Shown here: in pieces, positions 26,601-34,977 of the stretch
Layout: each line of letters begins with the position of its first letter
Numbering within the stretch: the first letter of the stretch is position 1
Assembly (NCBI GenBank): GCA_019314525.1
Contig: JAFCZD010000004.1
Coordinates: 1-36,798, forward strand
Direction of reading: 5' to 3'
Length of the DNA stretch: 36,798 nucleotides
Source: Deltaproteobacteria bacterium
GTDB taxonomy: Bacteria > Myxococcota_A > Polyangia > GCA-2747355
Translations under genes and position numbers: made by a program
The notes under the pieces: model-generated
Seen by the model: only the letters and a program-made list of their open reading frames with translations
Database searches by the model: none
Told to the model about the DNA's origin: nothing

Positions 26601-27341
26601 AAGGCCATCGCCGAACTGCAGAGGGTCATCCCGGCGGACCAGCAGCACGCTGATTACCTGCTGGTCTCGGCGCGAATTGCCCTTGTACGAGGAGATCTGG
26701 CCGCTTGCGAGAGCGGCGTCGCGGCCGCCAAACAGGCGGGGGCTCGCGCTGGAGAGATCGCGCATCTTCAGGGTGATCTCGTGCTGGCTCAACGCAAGCC
26801 AAAGACCGCCCTGCCCTTGTTGAAGAGGGCTCGAAAGCTACAAGGAAAGGCTGTGGATGTGCTCCTCTCTTTGGGACGAGCGCAGATCGCGGCGCGACAC
26901 ACCGACGATGCCTATGAGAGCTTTCAGGACGCCCTGGATGTGGACAAGGGCAACCCGGAGGCGTTGATCGTATTGGCCAAGATCGCCATTCGTGACGGCG
27001 AGCTACCACGGGCGGTGAGTCAGCTGGGCAAGGCCATCGCTGAGATCAAGCGACGCGCCAGCCCCGTGCGTTTGTTGGCTCGCGCCTACGCCATGCGCGC
27101 CAAGGCGCAGCTCAAGCGCGGGGACACAGGCCGCGCCCTCGCCGACCTGCAGGATGCCCTCGAGGTGGACGGCGAGGCGGTACAACCTCATGTGTTGATG
27201 GGCAAGACCTACAAGCGGCTCAACCGCCCAGAACGCGCCCTGGCGTATTACCAGAAGGCCCTGGCGCTGCTAGCAAAGCGCCCAGGCGCCGCCAACGCGA
27301 AGGTTCTTCAGGCCCAGATTCAGCAACTCCAGGGCAAGTAG
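23688..27341 (+). CDS. Single-pass membrane protein: disordered N-terminal half with six GWDPL motifs, TM helix, long TPR C-terminal region
   Basis: TM GGRWLKVLVVLLLLAGGGGYGAYWYLGY, repeated TPR-like helices (e.g. ALAYYQKALALL, AYESFQDALDVDKGNPEALIVLAKIAI). ATG at 23688 chosen over the 23655 extension. Confidence 0.85.
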   Translation: MTINSPQETARRVRQLLRDKHLADAIQVCRDGLAGGGANNPELRLLVAHGLLAQGDQDAAKKEAQSVLRVDPRQVEAHRILADVACTRGEFATASYQLEKILALGGEDANAAKLLRAIENASFSGTTELTLEGSSRVASLERFLRLGESGVMPISDSMMEVFPDGEPEEQPTLPLLRPSAPAEPVPHLDPHAAKPVSPKGLADLLGDPRDIGDGSIAPLGTMPVSPSQILAEAEGGDLGEEDERDTLDVFDDFDVEDASAPNVSPSRVNQAVQEGCLENDRTRVARPREKTRKKHAPSPQLPIERVSTGGSWDPTASEEELAPQQRAKDPSGGWDPLATPPPEGLEALPSTEGWDPLADVDEEPKPSSDSISGWDPLATPSPEVAHKGLGKVGTSEGWDPLGSDGEGGGEEDSGAWDPLSDVSSSVSEGEDAFESELAADLGKSPRKGGGRWLKVLVVLLLLAGGGGYGAYWYLGYTFVKEQWVAFRHAAYGGTPSGYKEAEAIAKKILERKPGNTAALAAQGMCAAALAIDFGEDRRKEAQDALTATEGKESEWRTAAQSFLSRLDDPATLAGYLAKSAELYPKSALLHYLRGRALEATGSKDQEAVDAYQKALKLSPSIVSARLALALLVGKQAKGYENALVDLDKVLQKSPDNVQALLTRVRVRVLHHRDLASAQADAARISGELMKSASRSQLAWAHLVQAQIESQRIQAIAQGLRTKDKDKIAVMEAAVKRMGQALDEAIKSAPCCDCRFRYELAGELMGVFRLREAHKELGAALAFKARTSHLMLRAARCALELGKVDEAAKALDIAPPNAPETKLLRGRVLYARGTFKEATSQLKTLAGEARFGAEARLYTALAQARAGKAKEALNTLRSLAKKHPNVDTLQRAIGLVHRWTGDLKSAEVAFKRAWRLNRLDPRHATALGEISLARYDFTRAQRRLNIALATRPDHTRARVALALLALRRGDSAKAIAELQRVIPADQQHADYLLVSARIALVRGDLAACESGVAAAKQAGARAGEIAHLQGDLVLAQRKPKTALPLLKRARKLQGKAVDVLLSLGRAQIAARHTDDAYESFQDALDVDKGNPEALIVLAKIAIRDGELPRAVSQLGKAIAEIKRRASPVRLLARAYAMRAKAQLKRGDTGRALADLQDALEVDGEAVQPHVLMGKTYKRLNRPERALAYYQKALALLAKRPGAANAKVLQAQIQQLQGK

Positions 27342-27367
27342 CCCACGGGTTTTCGGATGGTTTTCGG

Positions 27368-28138
27368 ATGTTCTTCTCCCTCTCCAAGACCCTCGGCCTG
27401 CTGGTCCAGCCGCTAAATCTTGCGCTCGTACTCTTGGTGTTGTGGCTTCTTCTGCGCTGGCGTCAACGTGCTCCGCGACTGCGCCGCTTTTGTTTTCGTT
27501 TGGCCCTCGGCCTGCTGGTGGTCTTTAGCTTGCCCCTTACAGCACAACTGCTGCTTCACCCCCTCGAATCAGCCCACCCTCGAGAGCCCAAGCTTGGAGC
27601 ACCGCCTGTGGCCATCGCCATGCTTACCGGCATGACGGATATCCGCTCCACCGGTTATGAGCTGACAGAGGCTGGGGACCGCATCGTGGAGACCGTCCGG
27701 CTCGCACACCGCTACCCCCGCAGCCGCGTGCTGCTCTTGGGAGGATCGGGCTCGTTGATCGACCGCTACCATGAGAGCGTCGTGCTTGCGCGCCTTGCGG
27801 TGGACCTGGGCATTGAGCGCAAGCGCATCATCGTGGACACCACCTCTCGCAATACTCACGAGAACGCCGTGGAAGGTGCTGAGTTGTTGAGGCGAATGGG
27901 CGTCAAGAAGGGCACAGTGCTGCTCGTCACCTCGGCCTCGCACATGACACGCGCCCTCGCGTGTTTTGCCAAGAGCTACCCCGGCCCCTTGAAGATCGTA
28001 CCCTGGCCGGTGGATTTCCAGCACGACGTCATCCGCCACAGCTCTTTCATTCCTCGCCCGCGGGCCATGATTCGCAGCAGGCGCGCCATCAACGAATACG
28101 TTGGCATGATCACCTACTGGCTCCTCGGATACCTCTAG
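27368..28138 (+). CDS. DUF218 / ElyC-SanA-YdcF family membrane protein
   Basis: Two N-terminal TM helices, PVAIAMLTGMTD, SRVLLLGGSGSLIDRYHESVVLARLAVDLGIERKRIIVDTTSRNTHENAVEGAELL, VTSASHMTRALACF. Confidence 0.88.
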   Translation: MFFSLSKTLGLLVQPLNLALVLLVLWLLLRWRQRAPRLRRFCFRLALGLLVVFSLPLTAQLLLHPLESAHPREPKLGAPPVAIAMLTGMTDIRSTGYELTEAGDRIVETVRLAHRYPRSRVLLLGGSGSLIDRYHESVVLARLAVDLGIERKRIIVDTTSRNTHENAVEGAELLRRMGVKKGTVLLVTSASHMTRALACFAKSYPGPLKIVPWPVDFQHDVIRHSSFIPRPRAMIRSRRAINEYVGMITYWLLGYL

Positions 28139-29688
28139 TGCCAGATATCGTGCTCTGCGCCATCAACGCACGCTACATTCACAGCTCTCTGGCGCTGCGC
28201 TCGCTGCACGCAAACCTCGGAGTCTTGCGCGAACGCGCCACGATCCTTGAGGTGATCACCGCTCAGCGTGGTGTCGACATCGCTGAAATGCTCTTGGCAT
28301 TACAACCGAAGATCATTGGCATCAGCGTCGCTATCTGGAACGCCCAACTGAGCCTTGAGCTGGTGCAGCTCTTGCGCGCCCTCGCCCCTGAGGTCGTTGT
28401 GGTGCTTGGGGGGCCCGAGGTGAGCCATGAACTCCATGGGCGCCGCATCGTCGAGCTGGCGAATTATGTGATAGCCGGTGAAGGGGAGGTGGCCTTTCGT
28501 GAGCTTTGCGAGGCGCTGCTCGCGGGGGATGCGCCCGCGGAGAAAGTGATCGTTGCCAAGCCTCCAGATCTCTCGCACCTCGAGCTGCCCTATGGGCTCT
28601 ACGACGACGAGGATATCGCGCAGCGTGTGATTTACGTTGAGGCCAGTCGCGGCTGCCCTTTTGGCTGCACGTTCTGTCTTTCGGCCCTCGACCCTGGTGT
28701 TCGATATTTCCCCGAGGAACAGCTCTTCGGGGCGTTTTCCTCGTTGCTCGAGCGTGGAGCGCGGCGCTTCAAGTTCGTCGATCGCACCTTCAACTTGAAC
28801 ACACGTCGTGCCGTGCGGCTGCTGGATTTCTTCAGTGGACGCCGCGAGAAAGACCTCTTTGTGCACCTGGAGGCTGTGCCGCAGCGGCTACCGGAGCCTC
28901 TGGTGGAGGCGCTGAAGAGGTTTGGTCCGGGGCAGGTGCAGCTCGAGCTGGGCGTGCAATCGCTGGACACCCAGACCTTGGAGCGTATCGGTATCCGTCG
29001 CAACCGGCAGCAGGTGCTGCGCAACATCGAGCGCCTCGCGGTCCTTGGCGTACACTGCCACGCCGACCTCATCGGAGGGCTGCCCGGCGAGAGCTTGGAC
29101 ACCTTTGCGCAGGGTTTCGACCGACTCTGGGAGACAGGGGTGAACGAGATACAGCTCGGAATCCTCAAGCGCCTCTATGGAGCGCCTATCAGCGGTGAGC
29201 CTTCATCGCAGGGCTTGCTCTTCGCGGAGCACCCGCCCTACGAGGTGCTGCGCAGTGACGCCATGACCTTCGAGACCCTCGCGCAGCTCAAGCGCGTCGC
29301 ACACCTTTGGGATCGCGTGGGTAACAGCGGGAACTTCACGTCTATGCTCCCTCTCGTCGAAAAAGACCGCTCTATTTTCTGGGGGCTCTGGGAGCTGACA
29401 GGTTGGGTCTTCGCCCACGAAGGTCGGGTGCATAGCATCGCCCTCGACCGCCTCGCCGTGTTGCTGGGGGATTATCTGGTGGAGGAGCGTGGCCTAGAGC
29501 GCGCGAGCATCGCTAGCATGTTGATCGACGAATACCGACGCGCCGGGCGGAAGCTACCTAAGGCGCTGCGCCCCTTTGCCGCGGGTGTGGGCGGTGCTCT
29601 TGCTCCGCAGGCTTCGGCAGAATCGGGAGCAGATTGCGCCGCCCTGCCATCGCGGCAAGCACGCCATCGCAAAGGGCGTGGCGGTTAG
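28138..29688 (+). CDS. B12-binding-domain radical SAM protein (DUF4080-type)
   Basis: GTG start overlapping the ElyC stop (ctcTAGTGcc). N-terminal Rossmann VVVVLGGPEVSHE, radical SAM EASRGCPFGCTFCLSALDPGVRYF, VQLELGVQSLDTQTLERIGIRRNR. Confidence 0.88.
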   Translation: MPDIVLCAINARYIHSSLALRSLHANLGVLRERATILEVITAQRGVDIAEMLLALQPKIIGISVAIWNAQLSLELVQLLRALAPEVVVVLGGPEVSHELHGRRIVELANYVIAGEGEVAFRELCEALLAGDAPAEKVIVAKPPDLSHLELPYGLYDDEDIAQRVIYVEASRGCPFGCTFCLSALDPGVRYFPEEQLFGAFSSLLERGARRFKFVDRTFNLNTRRAVRLLDFFSGRREKDLFVHLEAVPQRLPEPLVEALKRFGPGQVQLELGVQSLDTQTLERIGIRRNRQQVLRNIERLAVLGVHCHADLIGGLPGESLDTFAQGFDRLWETGVNEIQLGILKRLYGAPISGEPSSQGLLFAEHPPYEVLRSDAMTFETLAQLKRVAHLWDRVGNSGNFTSMLPLVEKDRSIFWGLWELTGWVFAHEGRVHSIALDRLAVLLGDYLVEERGLERASIASMLIDEYRRAGRKLPKALRPFAAGVGGALAPQASAESGADCAALPSRQARHRKGRGG

Positions 29689-29694
29689 CGGACC

Positions 29695-30204
29695 TCAAAG
29701 CAACGAGAGCTGCGGCTCCTGACGACGCTGCACCGCTTCATCGTCCTCTAATTTGCCATTTCCGCGCAGATGCCAGACTTGTCCCCCCTCACTGCGCGCC
29801 TCGAGGTCAGGGGCGAGCAGCGCATAGCGGTGACAGCCCGCGGGGTCTTCTTCGGCCCCGAGCAAGGCCACCTTGGCGCGGCGGCTGAGGTCCAAGACGC
29901 GCTCGAGGGCAGCGGCGTAGGCGTGCTCGCGCGCAGCTCTTAGGTTGTCGTCTGTGACGTCGGCGGGGTTCGCGCCGAGGTCCTTGCCCAAATAGAGGTA
30001 ATTGATGCCACGCGCCGCCAGCGCTTGCTGAAGCTCGGCCTTGTTGAAGTGACGAGCTGGGCGCGAGGAGGGCTTGGCGCGCACGTCTACCACCACCTGG
30101 ATGGAGTGTCCGTGGAGCAGCGAGAAGAAGCGCTCGAGGGTGTGCCGTGCGTGACCGATGGTGAAGAGGCGAGCCTCGCTCTGCCCACCACGCTCACTGC
30201 TCAT
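29695..30204 (-). CDS. DUF488 family protein
   Basis: LFTIGHARHTLERFFSLLHGHSIQVVVDVRAKPSSRPARHFNKAELQQAL...YLGKDLGANP...ALLGAEEDPAGCHRYALLAPDLEA. Confidence 0.9.
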   Translation of the reverse strand: MSSERGGQSEARLFTIGHARHTLERFFSLLHGHSIQVVVDVRAKPSSRPARHFNKAELQQALAARGINYLYLGKDLGANPADVTDDNLRAAREHAYAAALERVLDLSRRAKVALLGAEEDPAGCHRYALLAPDLEARSEGGQVWHLRGNGKLEDDEAVQRRQEPQLSLL

Positions 30205-31214
30205 AAGCGCTCCGGCGCGCCGTCGTTGCGCATGGATTCCTCGGCGGCCTCGAGCACTCGCACGACCTCTAGGCCTTGCTCTCCAGGGCTACGTGGCACC
30301 TCATGGTGAGAAACGCAGCGCAGAAAGTGGCGACACTCGGCTGTAAGGGGCTCTTTGAGGGGGATGTGGGGGATGTTGATGTCGCCATCTCGCAACGAGA
30401 GATACGCCCCATAGGTTTCATATTCTGGAGGCTGGTCAAAGCCCTTATCGTAGATGCGGAGCTTCTCGCTGACATGTGTATCGTCAAAGACCACCATCTT
30501 CTTCGAGCCCACCACCGTCAAGCGGCGCTCCTTGTGGGGGTCGAGCCAGGAGAGCTGTATTTGCGCCATGGTGTCGTCGTCGAAGCCGAGGTTCAAAAAG
30601 ACGACATCCGCCACATCTGGGCGCAGGTAGCCCCGCCCTCGCGCTGACACGGAGACAGGCTTTTTGCGGAGGATGTGTGAGATCAAGCTCACATCGTGAG
30701 GGGCGAAGCTCCACAAAGCGTTTTCATCGTCGCGGATGCGCCCGAGGTTCACGCGTGAAGCGTAGAGATAATAGATGCGTCCCAAAGCGCCACTGGCGAC
30801 CAACTCCTCAAGGTGTTCCACCGCTGGGTGGTAGAGCATCAGGTGCCCCACCATCAACGTCAGCCCTTTACGTTGCGCCAAGGCCACCATCTCTTCCGCC
30901 TCTGCTACGGAGGGCGCCATGGGTTTTTCCACCAGCACATGTTTGCCAGCGTTCAAGGCCGCCATGGCGATGGCGTGGTGTGTGCTCACGTTGGTGGCGA
31001 TGGCCACCGCTTGCACGCCCTCGTCAGCCATGACCTCCAAGTAGTCCGTCGAGAGCTGCGCCCCTGGTGCGCAACGCTGCGCTCGCTCCAGGGCAGCGGC
31101 GTCGGCGTCACAAGCCCAGCGCAAGCGCGCCTCGGGCAGCGCCTCGAAGTTCCGCACGTAATTGCGTCCCCAATAGCCCGCGCCCACAACAGCCATGTTG
31201 ATGCTCTCGCTCAT
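30201..31214 (-). CDS. Gfo/Idh/MocA-family oxidoreductase (WlbA/WbpB-like)
   Basis: [76 protein letters not shown] at 31214 overlaps the upstream stop. Confidence 0.92.
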   Translation of the reverse strand: MSESINMAVVGAGYWGRNYVRNFEALPEARLRWACDADAAALERAQRCAPGAQLSTDYLEVMADEGVQAVAIATNVSTHHAIAMAALNAGKHVLVEKPMAPSVAEAEEMVALAQRKGLTLMVGHLMLYHPAVEHLEELVASGALGRIYYLYASRVNLGRIRDDENALWSFAPHDVSLISHILRKKPVSVSARGRGYLRPDVADVVFLNLGFDDDTMAQIQLSWLDPHKERRLTVVGSKKMVVFDDTHVSEKLRIYDKGFDQPPEYETYGAYLSLRDGDINIPHIPLKEPLTAECRHFLRCVSHHEVPRSPGEQGLEVVRVLEAAEESMRNDGAPERL

Positions 31215-31789
31215 GATCGCTCCCGTAGTTTCTTGCCCGCTTCGTCGAGCTGGTAGCTTTGCCCGCACGCCGCGCAGAGTGAAGGCTCACTTTTCCCGAG
31301 GGTTACCCCACAGCGGCAGACCCAACCCCGCTGCTTGCCAGGCACTCCCACCACCAAAGCGTAGTCTGGCACATCGTGCGTGATCACCGCGCCCGCGCCC
31401 ACCATGGCGAAGCGCCCAATGGTCACACCACAGAGGATGGTGCAGTTAGCGCCGAGGGTGGCGCCCTGGCGCACGAGGGTGGTGCGGTATTCCTTTTTGC
31501 GTTCGATAAATGCGCGCGGGTTGATCACGTTGGTGAACACCATGGAGGGGCCACAGAAGACGTCTTCTTCGAGGTGCACCTCGTCGTAGACAGAGACGTT
31601 GTTCTGAATCTTTACGCCATCGCCCATGGAGGCACGCGATCCGACATAGACGTTCTGACCAAGGACACAACGAGCCCCGATCTGTGCTCCTGCAGAGACA
31701 TGGGAGTAGTGCCAAACTCGGGTCCCATCTCCTAAGATCGCGCCATCGTCCACGGTGGCTGTGGGGTGAACCTGAAGCTCTCGACTCAT
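31211..31789 (-). CDS. Left-handed beta-helix acyl/acetyltransferase (WlbB/WbpD-like) with C-terminal zinc-ribbon-like segment
   Basis: Hexapeptide repeats [34 protein letters not shown]...[76 protein letters not shown]...LCAACGQSY. Confidence 0.92.
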   Translation of the reverse strand: MSRELQVHPTATVDDGAILGDGTRVWHYSHVSAGAQIGARCVLGQNVYVGSRASMGDGVKIQNNVSVYDEVHLEEDVFCGPSMVFTNVINPRAFIERKKEYRTTLVRQGATLGANCTILCGVTIGRFAMVGAGAVITHDVPDYALVVGVPGKQRGWVCRCGVTLGKSEPSLCAACGQSYQLDEAGKKLRERS

Positions 31790-32886
31790 GTTTCTCCTCC
31801 CACGAAAAATTCGGGTGCCAAGACCAAGGGCAGCCCTCGGCGGCTCCAGCCTCGTGCCCAACGCATCAGCTCCCAGGGGTCGAGGCCCAGCGCCTCGAGG
31901 GGATTTCCCATCTTCTCCACCCATTGCTCAGGCCCTGAACCAAAGAGGCCACCAAGAGATGTACTCGAGAGCAGCTTCCCGGCGAGGCGCGCGGAACGAC
32001 GAGCAGCCTCGGTGAGCGCACCTGCGCCGATCAACGCCAACAACCAACGAGGACAGGGATCGATCACCGCCTGCCGTGCAGCGAGGGCCGCGGCCAAGGC
32101 GCTGCGATCGCCTCCGACGAAACGGCGCCAGCTCGGCAGCGAGATGAACGCTGCGATATGTGGCGGTGCAAAGCGGCGCGTGACCGCTGTGCAAACCCGT
32201 GCCGCGTCACCTACAGAGCAGACCCTCACGCTCGACGCCAACGCCAGATGTGACGTGATGAGGTCGATGTCACCGTGGCGCTTGCGCGCGATGAGGGAGG
32301 CCCAGACCGCCCCCTTGTGGAGCACATAGAGCACGAAGCTGCGATCATCGGGCAAAACATGGTCGAAGGTGCGTTGTAGGAGTTCCACCGAGGGCAGCTT
32401 GACGCCTCGCCCCAAGAGTGGAGGGTCGACCAGAATATCCTTCTCGAAGGCGGGTTCCAGGGTTCGAAGCGCCGCCAGCGCTTGAGCCGCGAGATCGCCA
32501 CCGAGGGGTACGGCGAGCTGCATGCGGGCGATAATATCTGGGAGCACCTCCACTCGGATGGCCACAACGAAGGCGTATTGGTGACGTTCACGCCAGCGTG
32601 AGAGTTCACGCCGCTCCAAGGGCGCGATGAGATCGTCGGTGGACACCACGCCGCCGCCTGGCATGAAGGCGCGCAAAGGCGCCCCGCCCTCCACCAGCAC
32701 CACGGCTGGTCGTGCACCGCGAGGTGGAAGATCGGGCTCCGGAATAGTCGACGAGGCCGCGAGCTGCGCTAGAAATCCCCGGCGGCCCTCGGGCCTTTCC
32801 TCACCAGGGGGTGGGTCGAAGAGCGCGAAGAGGCGCGTCAACGTGGTCGCGTCGATGCCTTCGAAGCGCAGGTCGTGGTGGATCAC
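31786..32886 (-). CDS. Hypothetical protein, no family recognised (366 aa), GTG start
   Basis: Open frame with GTGA overlap to the upstream gene and ATGA overlap to the downstream gene; no motif I can assign. Confidence 0.75.
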   Translation of the reverse strand: MIHHDLRFEGIDATTLTRLFALFDPPPGEERPEGRRGFLAQLAASSTIPEPDLPPRGARPAVVLVEGGAPLRAFMPGGGVVSTDDLIAPLERRELSRWRERHQYAFVVAIRVEVLPDIIARMQLAVPLGGDLAAQALAALRTLEPAFEKDILVDPPLLGRGVKLPSVELLQRTFDHVLPDDRSFVLYVLHKGAVWASLIARKRHGDIDLITSHLALASSVRVCSVGDAARVCTAVTRRFAPPHIAAFISLPSWRRFVGGDRSALAAALAARQAVIDPCPRWLLALIGAGALTEAARRSARLAGKLLSSTSLGGLFGSGPEQWVEKMGNPLEALGLDPWELMRWARGWSRRGLPLVLAPEFFVGGET

Positions 32887-34898
32887 GAGCTGCCTCCTTC
32901 TTCTTGAACGCCCACGGGGCGGCAGCGCAGCAGCGACACAGATCCTGCCTTCAGTGTGAGCTCCTCATTGAGAGGCGTGCCTGAGAGCGCGTCCCAGAAA
33001 CGACAACGGCCACCAACACACCCCAAGAGCGGCGACTGCACGGCTCGATTTGTCTCGTTGGCCACGAGGAGCACGCCGCCTTTTGTACAGGCCAGCCCGC
33101 TCTGATCTGATTCATCCCGCAGCCGCGCCGCAATCAAGGGTGCTTCTACGAAGCGCGGTCCAGCTTTGACGCCAAGCTCTTGCAAGGCCCGCAGGGTCGC
33201 CACCTCATTGGCGACAAGCTCGTGAGCGGGCAGAGCGGCGACGTCCAAAGCTTGCCCCGAAGGCTCCCAACGCGGGCGCACGGGACCGAGCAATAGAGTA
33301 CCTCCGTTGCGCACATAGCGTTCGAGCTTGGGCCAGAGCGCGGCGTCAACGATGTCCGCGCACGGCAAGATCAGCGCGCGGTAACGCCCCAAGACTTCAT
33401 CGCTTGCCTCACCCTCCACCCAGTCGAAGGGTAGCCCGCTGTGGAGCAGCGCGTCTTCCACGGAGCCCTCGAAGGCACGGCCAGCCGCGGAGGCCGCGAA
33501 GAGGCCACGGTCATCGCAGAGTTCGTTGGCACCCAGGCCGAAGAGCGAGAGCACGAGGGGCGAGAGCGGACCTACGAGAGATGAGAGGAGCGAGAGTCGA
33601 CGTGTGCAGCCCTCGCTGATGATGGCGACCTCTACCTTCTCGCTCCTCTTCAACACCTCGAGGTCGGCGATGGCGGCGATCAAGCGTTGGGTGAGCGCGT
33701 AGCGCTCAACACCTGTGGGGCGACCTTCGCAAGAGATGGGAGCGTCAACCCAGCGATCGCGCTCGACGAGGGAGTGGAAGATCAGACCACGAGCGCCGTG
33801 CATCAGCGCACCGAGGGCCGCGCTGCACTGGGCGTGGGCTAGGGGGGGTGCCCACCAGGCTGGTGCTCCCCACTGCAGCTGCCCGACCACCGTTGAGCGG
33901 CTGTTGGCGCGAGCCCGTCGCAGCGCGCGACGATGCTGGGCGAGGTTTTGTCCCAAGGAAAAGAGATCGTAGCTGGCGCTCTCGACGCTCTGCTGCAGAG
34001 AGGTCAAGGGGATCGCGCCCCCCACCTCTGTGTGTGGCGCGCCATGAAAGAGCGGGATCCCCTCGAGGCCTCCAGCGCGAGCCTCGGCGACAAAATGAGC
34101 GATGGCAGTACGCAGGATGTCTTCTTTGTAGGCGAGCCAGTCGAGGTGCAAAGCCAGATCACCGACGCTGCGAGCGTCCATCTTGCGGGGGGGCGTGATA
34201 ACTGACGCATAGACCTCTGGCAGGGTGTCACCATGACGCGCCTTGACGAAGGTCGAGAAGCCTTCTACGGCGTCTGGATGGTAGTCCTGATCATAGGCCG
34301 CTGTGCGATAGAAGAAGGAGGCTTTGTCGTCGATGCTCACCGCCACCACCGGCCCCTCGGGATAGCGGTAGCTGGCGATCTGCGTGGAGACTGCCCGCAC
34401 CCAAGCCCCTGCTTCGGCGAGCAGCCCCTCGCTGGCGTAGGAAGGCGCCGCGAAAGCAGCGGGCGGCAGCGCGATGATCACCGGCTCGCCTTGGGGGCCG
34501 CGAGCCTGGAAGCGACCCTCGTCGAGGATGCGACGCGGAAACCCAAGCCCCTCAAGCTCGAGCCCCACCGCTGGCCCAATGCGTAGCCAAACGAAGAGGC
34601 CGCGCTCGTGGCATGAATCAAGGAAACGCCCCAGATCACGCTGGTAACGCCCCTGTGCTCCCTGGAAAAGATAGGACCCGGCCTCGACCTCGTGGATCGA
34701 CCACGGGACGCTCGCGGAGATCATTTGCAGGCCAAGCTCGGAGACGGCGTCCAGCACCTTGGCCTGCTGCGCGACCTTCAGGTGCACATACTCCACAGAA
34801 CCGCCCACCATGGAGAGCAGTCGGTCTTCTGCTAGCAGTAGCAACCCCTCATTAGAGAGTTCGACTCGTGCTCCCTCCGCTGGCGAGTGTTCTTTCAT
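32883..34898 (-). CDS. Glycoside hydrolase family 35/42-like protein with apparently missing catalytic glutamates
   Basis: GH35-like GGSVEYVHLK, VPWSIHEVEAGSYLFQGAQGRYQRDLGRFLDSCHERGLFVWLRIGP, then GPVVAVSIDDKAS where ENEYG is expected. C-terminal GATase-like IILPCADIVDAALWPKLERYVRNGGTLLLG. Start 34916 also possible. Confidence 0.8.
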   Translation of the reverse strand: MKEHSPAEGARVELSNEGLLLLAEDRLLSMVGGSVEYVHLKVAQQAKVLDAVSELGLQMISASVPWSIHEVEAGSYLFQGAQGRYQRDLGRFLDSCHERGLFVWLRIGPAVGLELEGLGFPRRILDEGRFQARGPQGEPVIIALPPAAFAAPSYASEGLLAEAGAWVRAVSTQIASYRYPEGPVVAVSIDDKASFFYRTAAYDQDYHPDAVEGFSTFVKARHGDTLPEVYASVITPPRKMDARSVGDLALHLDWLAYKEDILRTAIAHFVAEARAGGLEGIPLFHGAPHTEVGGAIPLTSLQQSVESASYDLFSLGQNLAQHRRALRRARANSRSTVVGQLQWGAPAWWAPPLAHAQCSAALGALMHGARGLIFHSLVERDRWVDAPISCEGRPTGVERYALTQRLIAAIADLEVLKRSEKVEVAIISEGCTRRLSLLSSLVGPLSPLVLSLFGLGANELCDDRGLFAASAAGRAFEGSVEDALLHSGLPFDWVEGEASDEVLGRYRALILPCADIVDAALWPKLERYVRNGGTLLLGPVRPRWEPSGQALDVAALPAHELVANEVATLRALQELGVKAGPRFVEAPLIAARLRDESDQSGLACTKGGVLLVANETNRAVQSPLLGCVGGRCRFWDALSGTPLNEELTLKAGSVSLLRCRPVGVQEEGGSS

Positions 34899-34977
34899 CG
34901 TCAAGGCCAAGAGCATACTTTGCGCTCTGTGGCGGGTCGAGTAACATCAGCGTCCGCCCCAAGAAGGAGCGCTACCC

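Noticed and set aside
27961-28137. N-terminal extension of the radical SAM ORF (27961 start)
   Set aside because: It overlaps the DUF218 CDS in another frame; domain homology begins at the GTG at 28138 (MPDIVLCAINARYIHSS).
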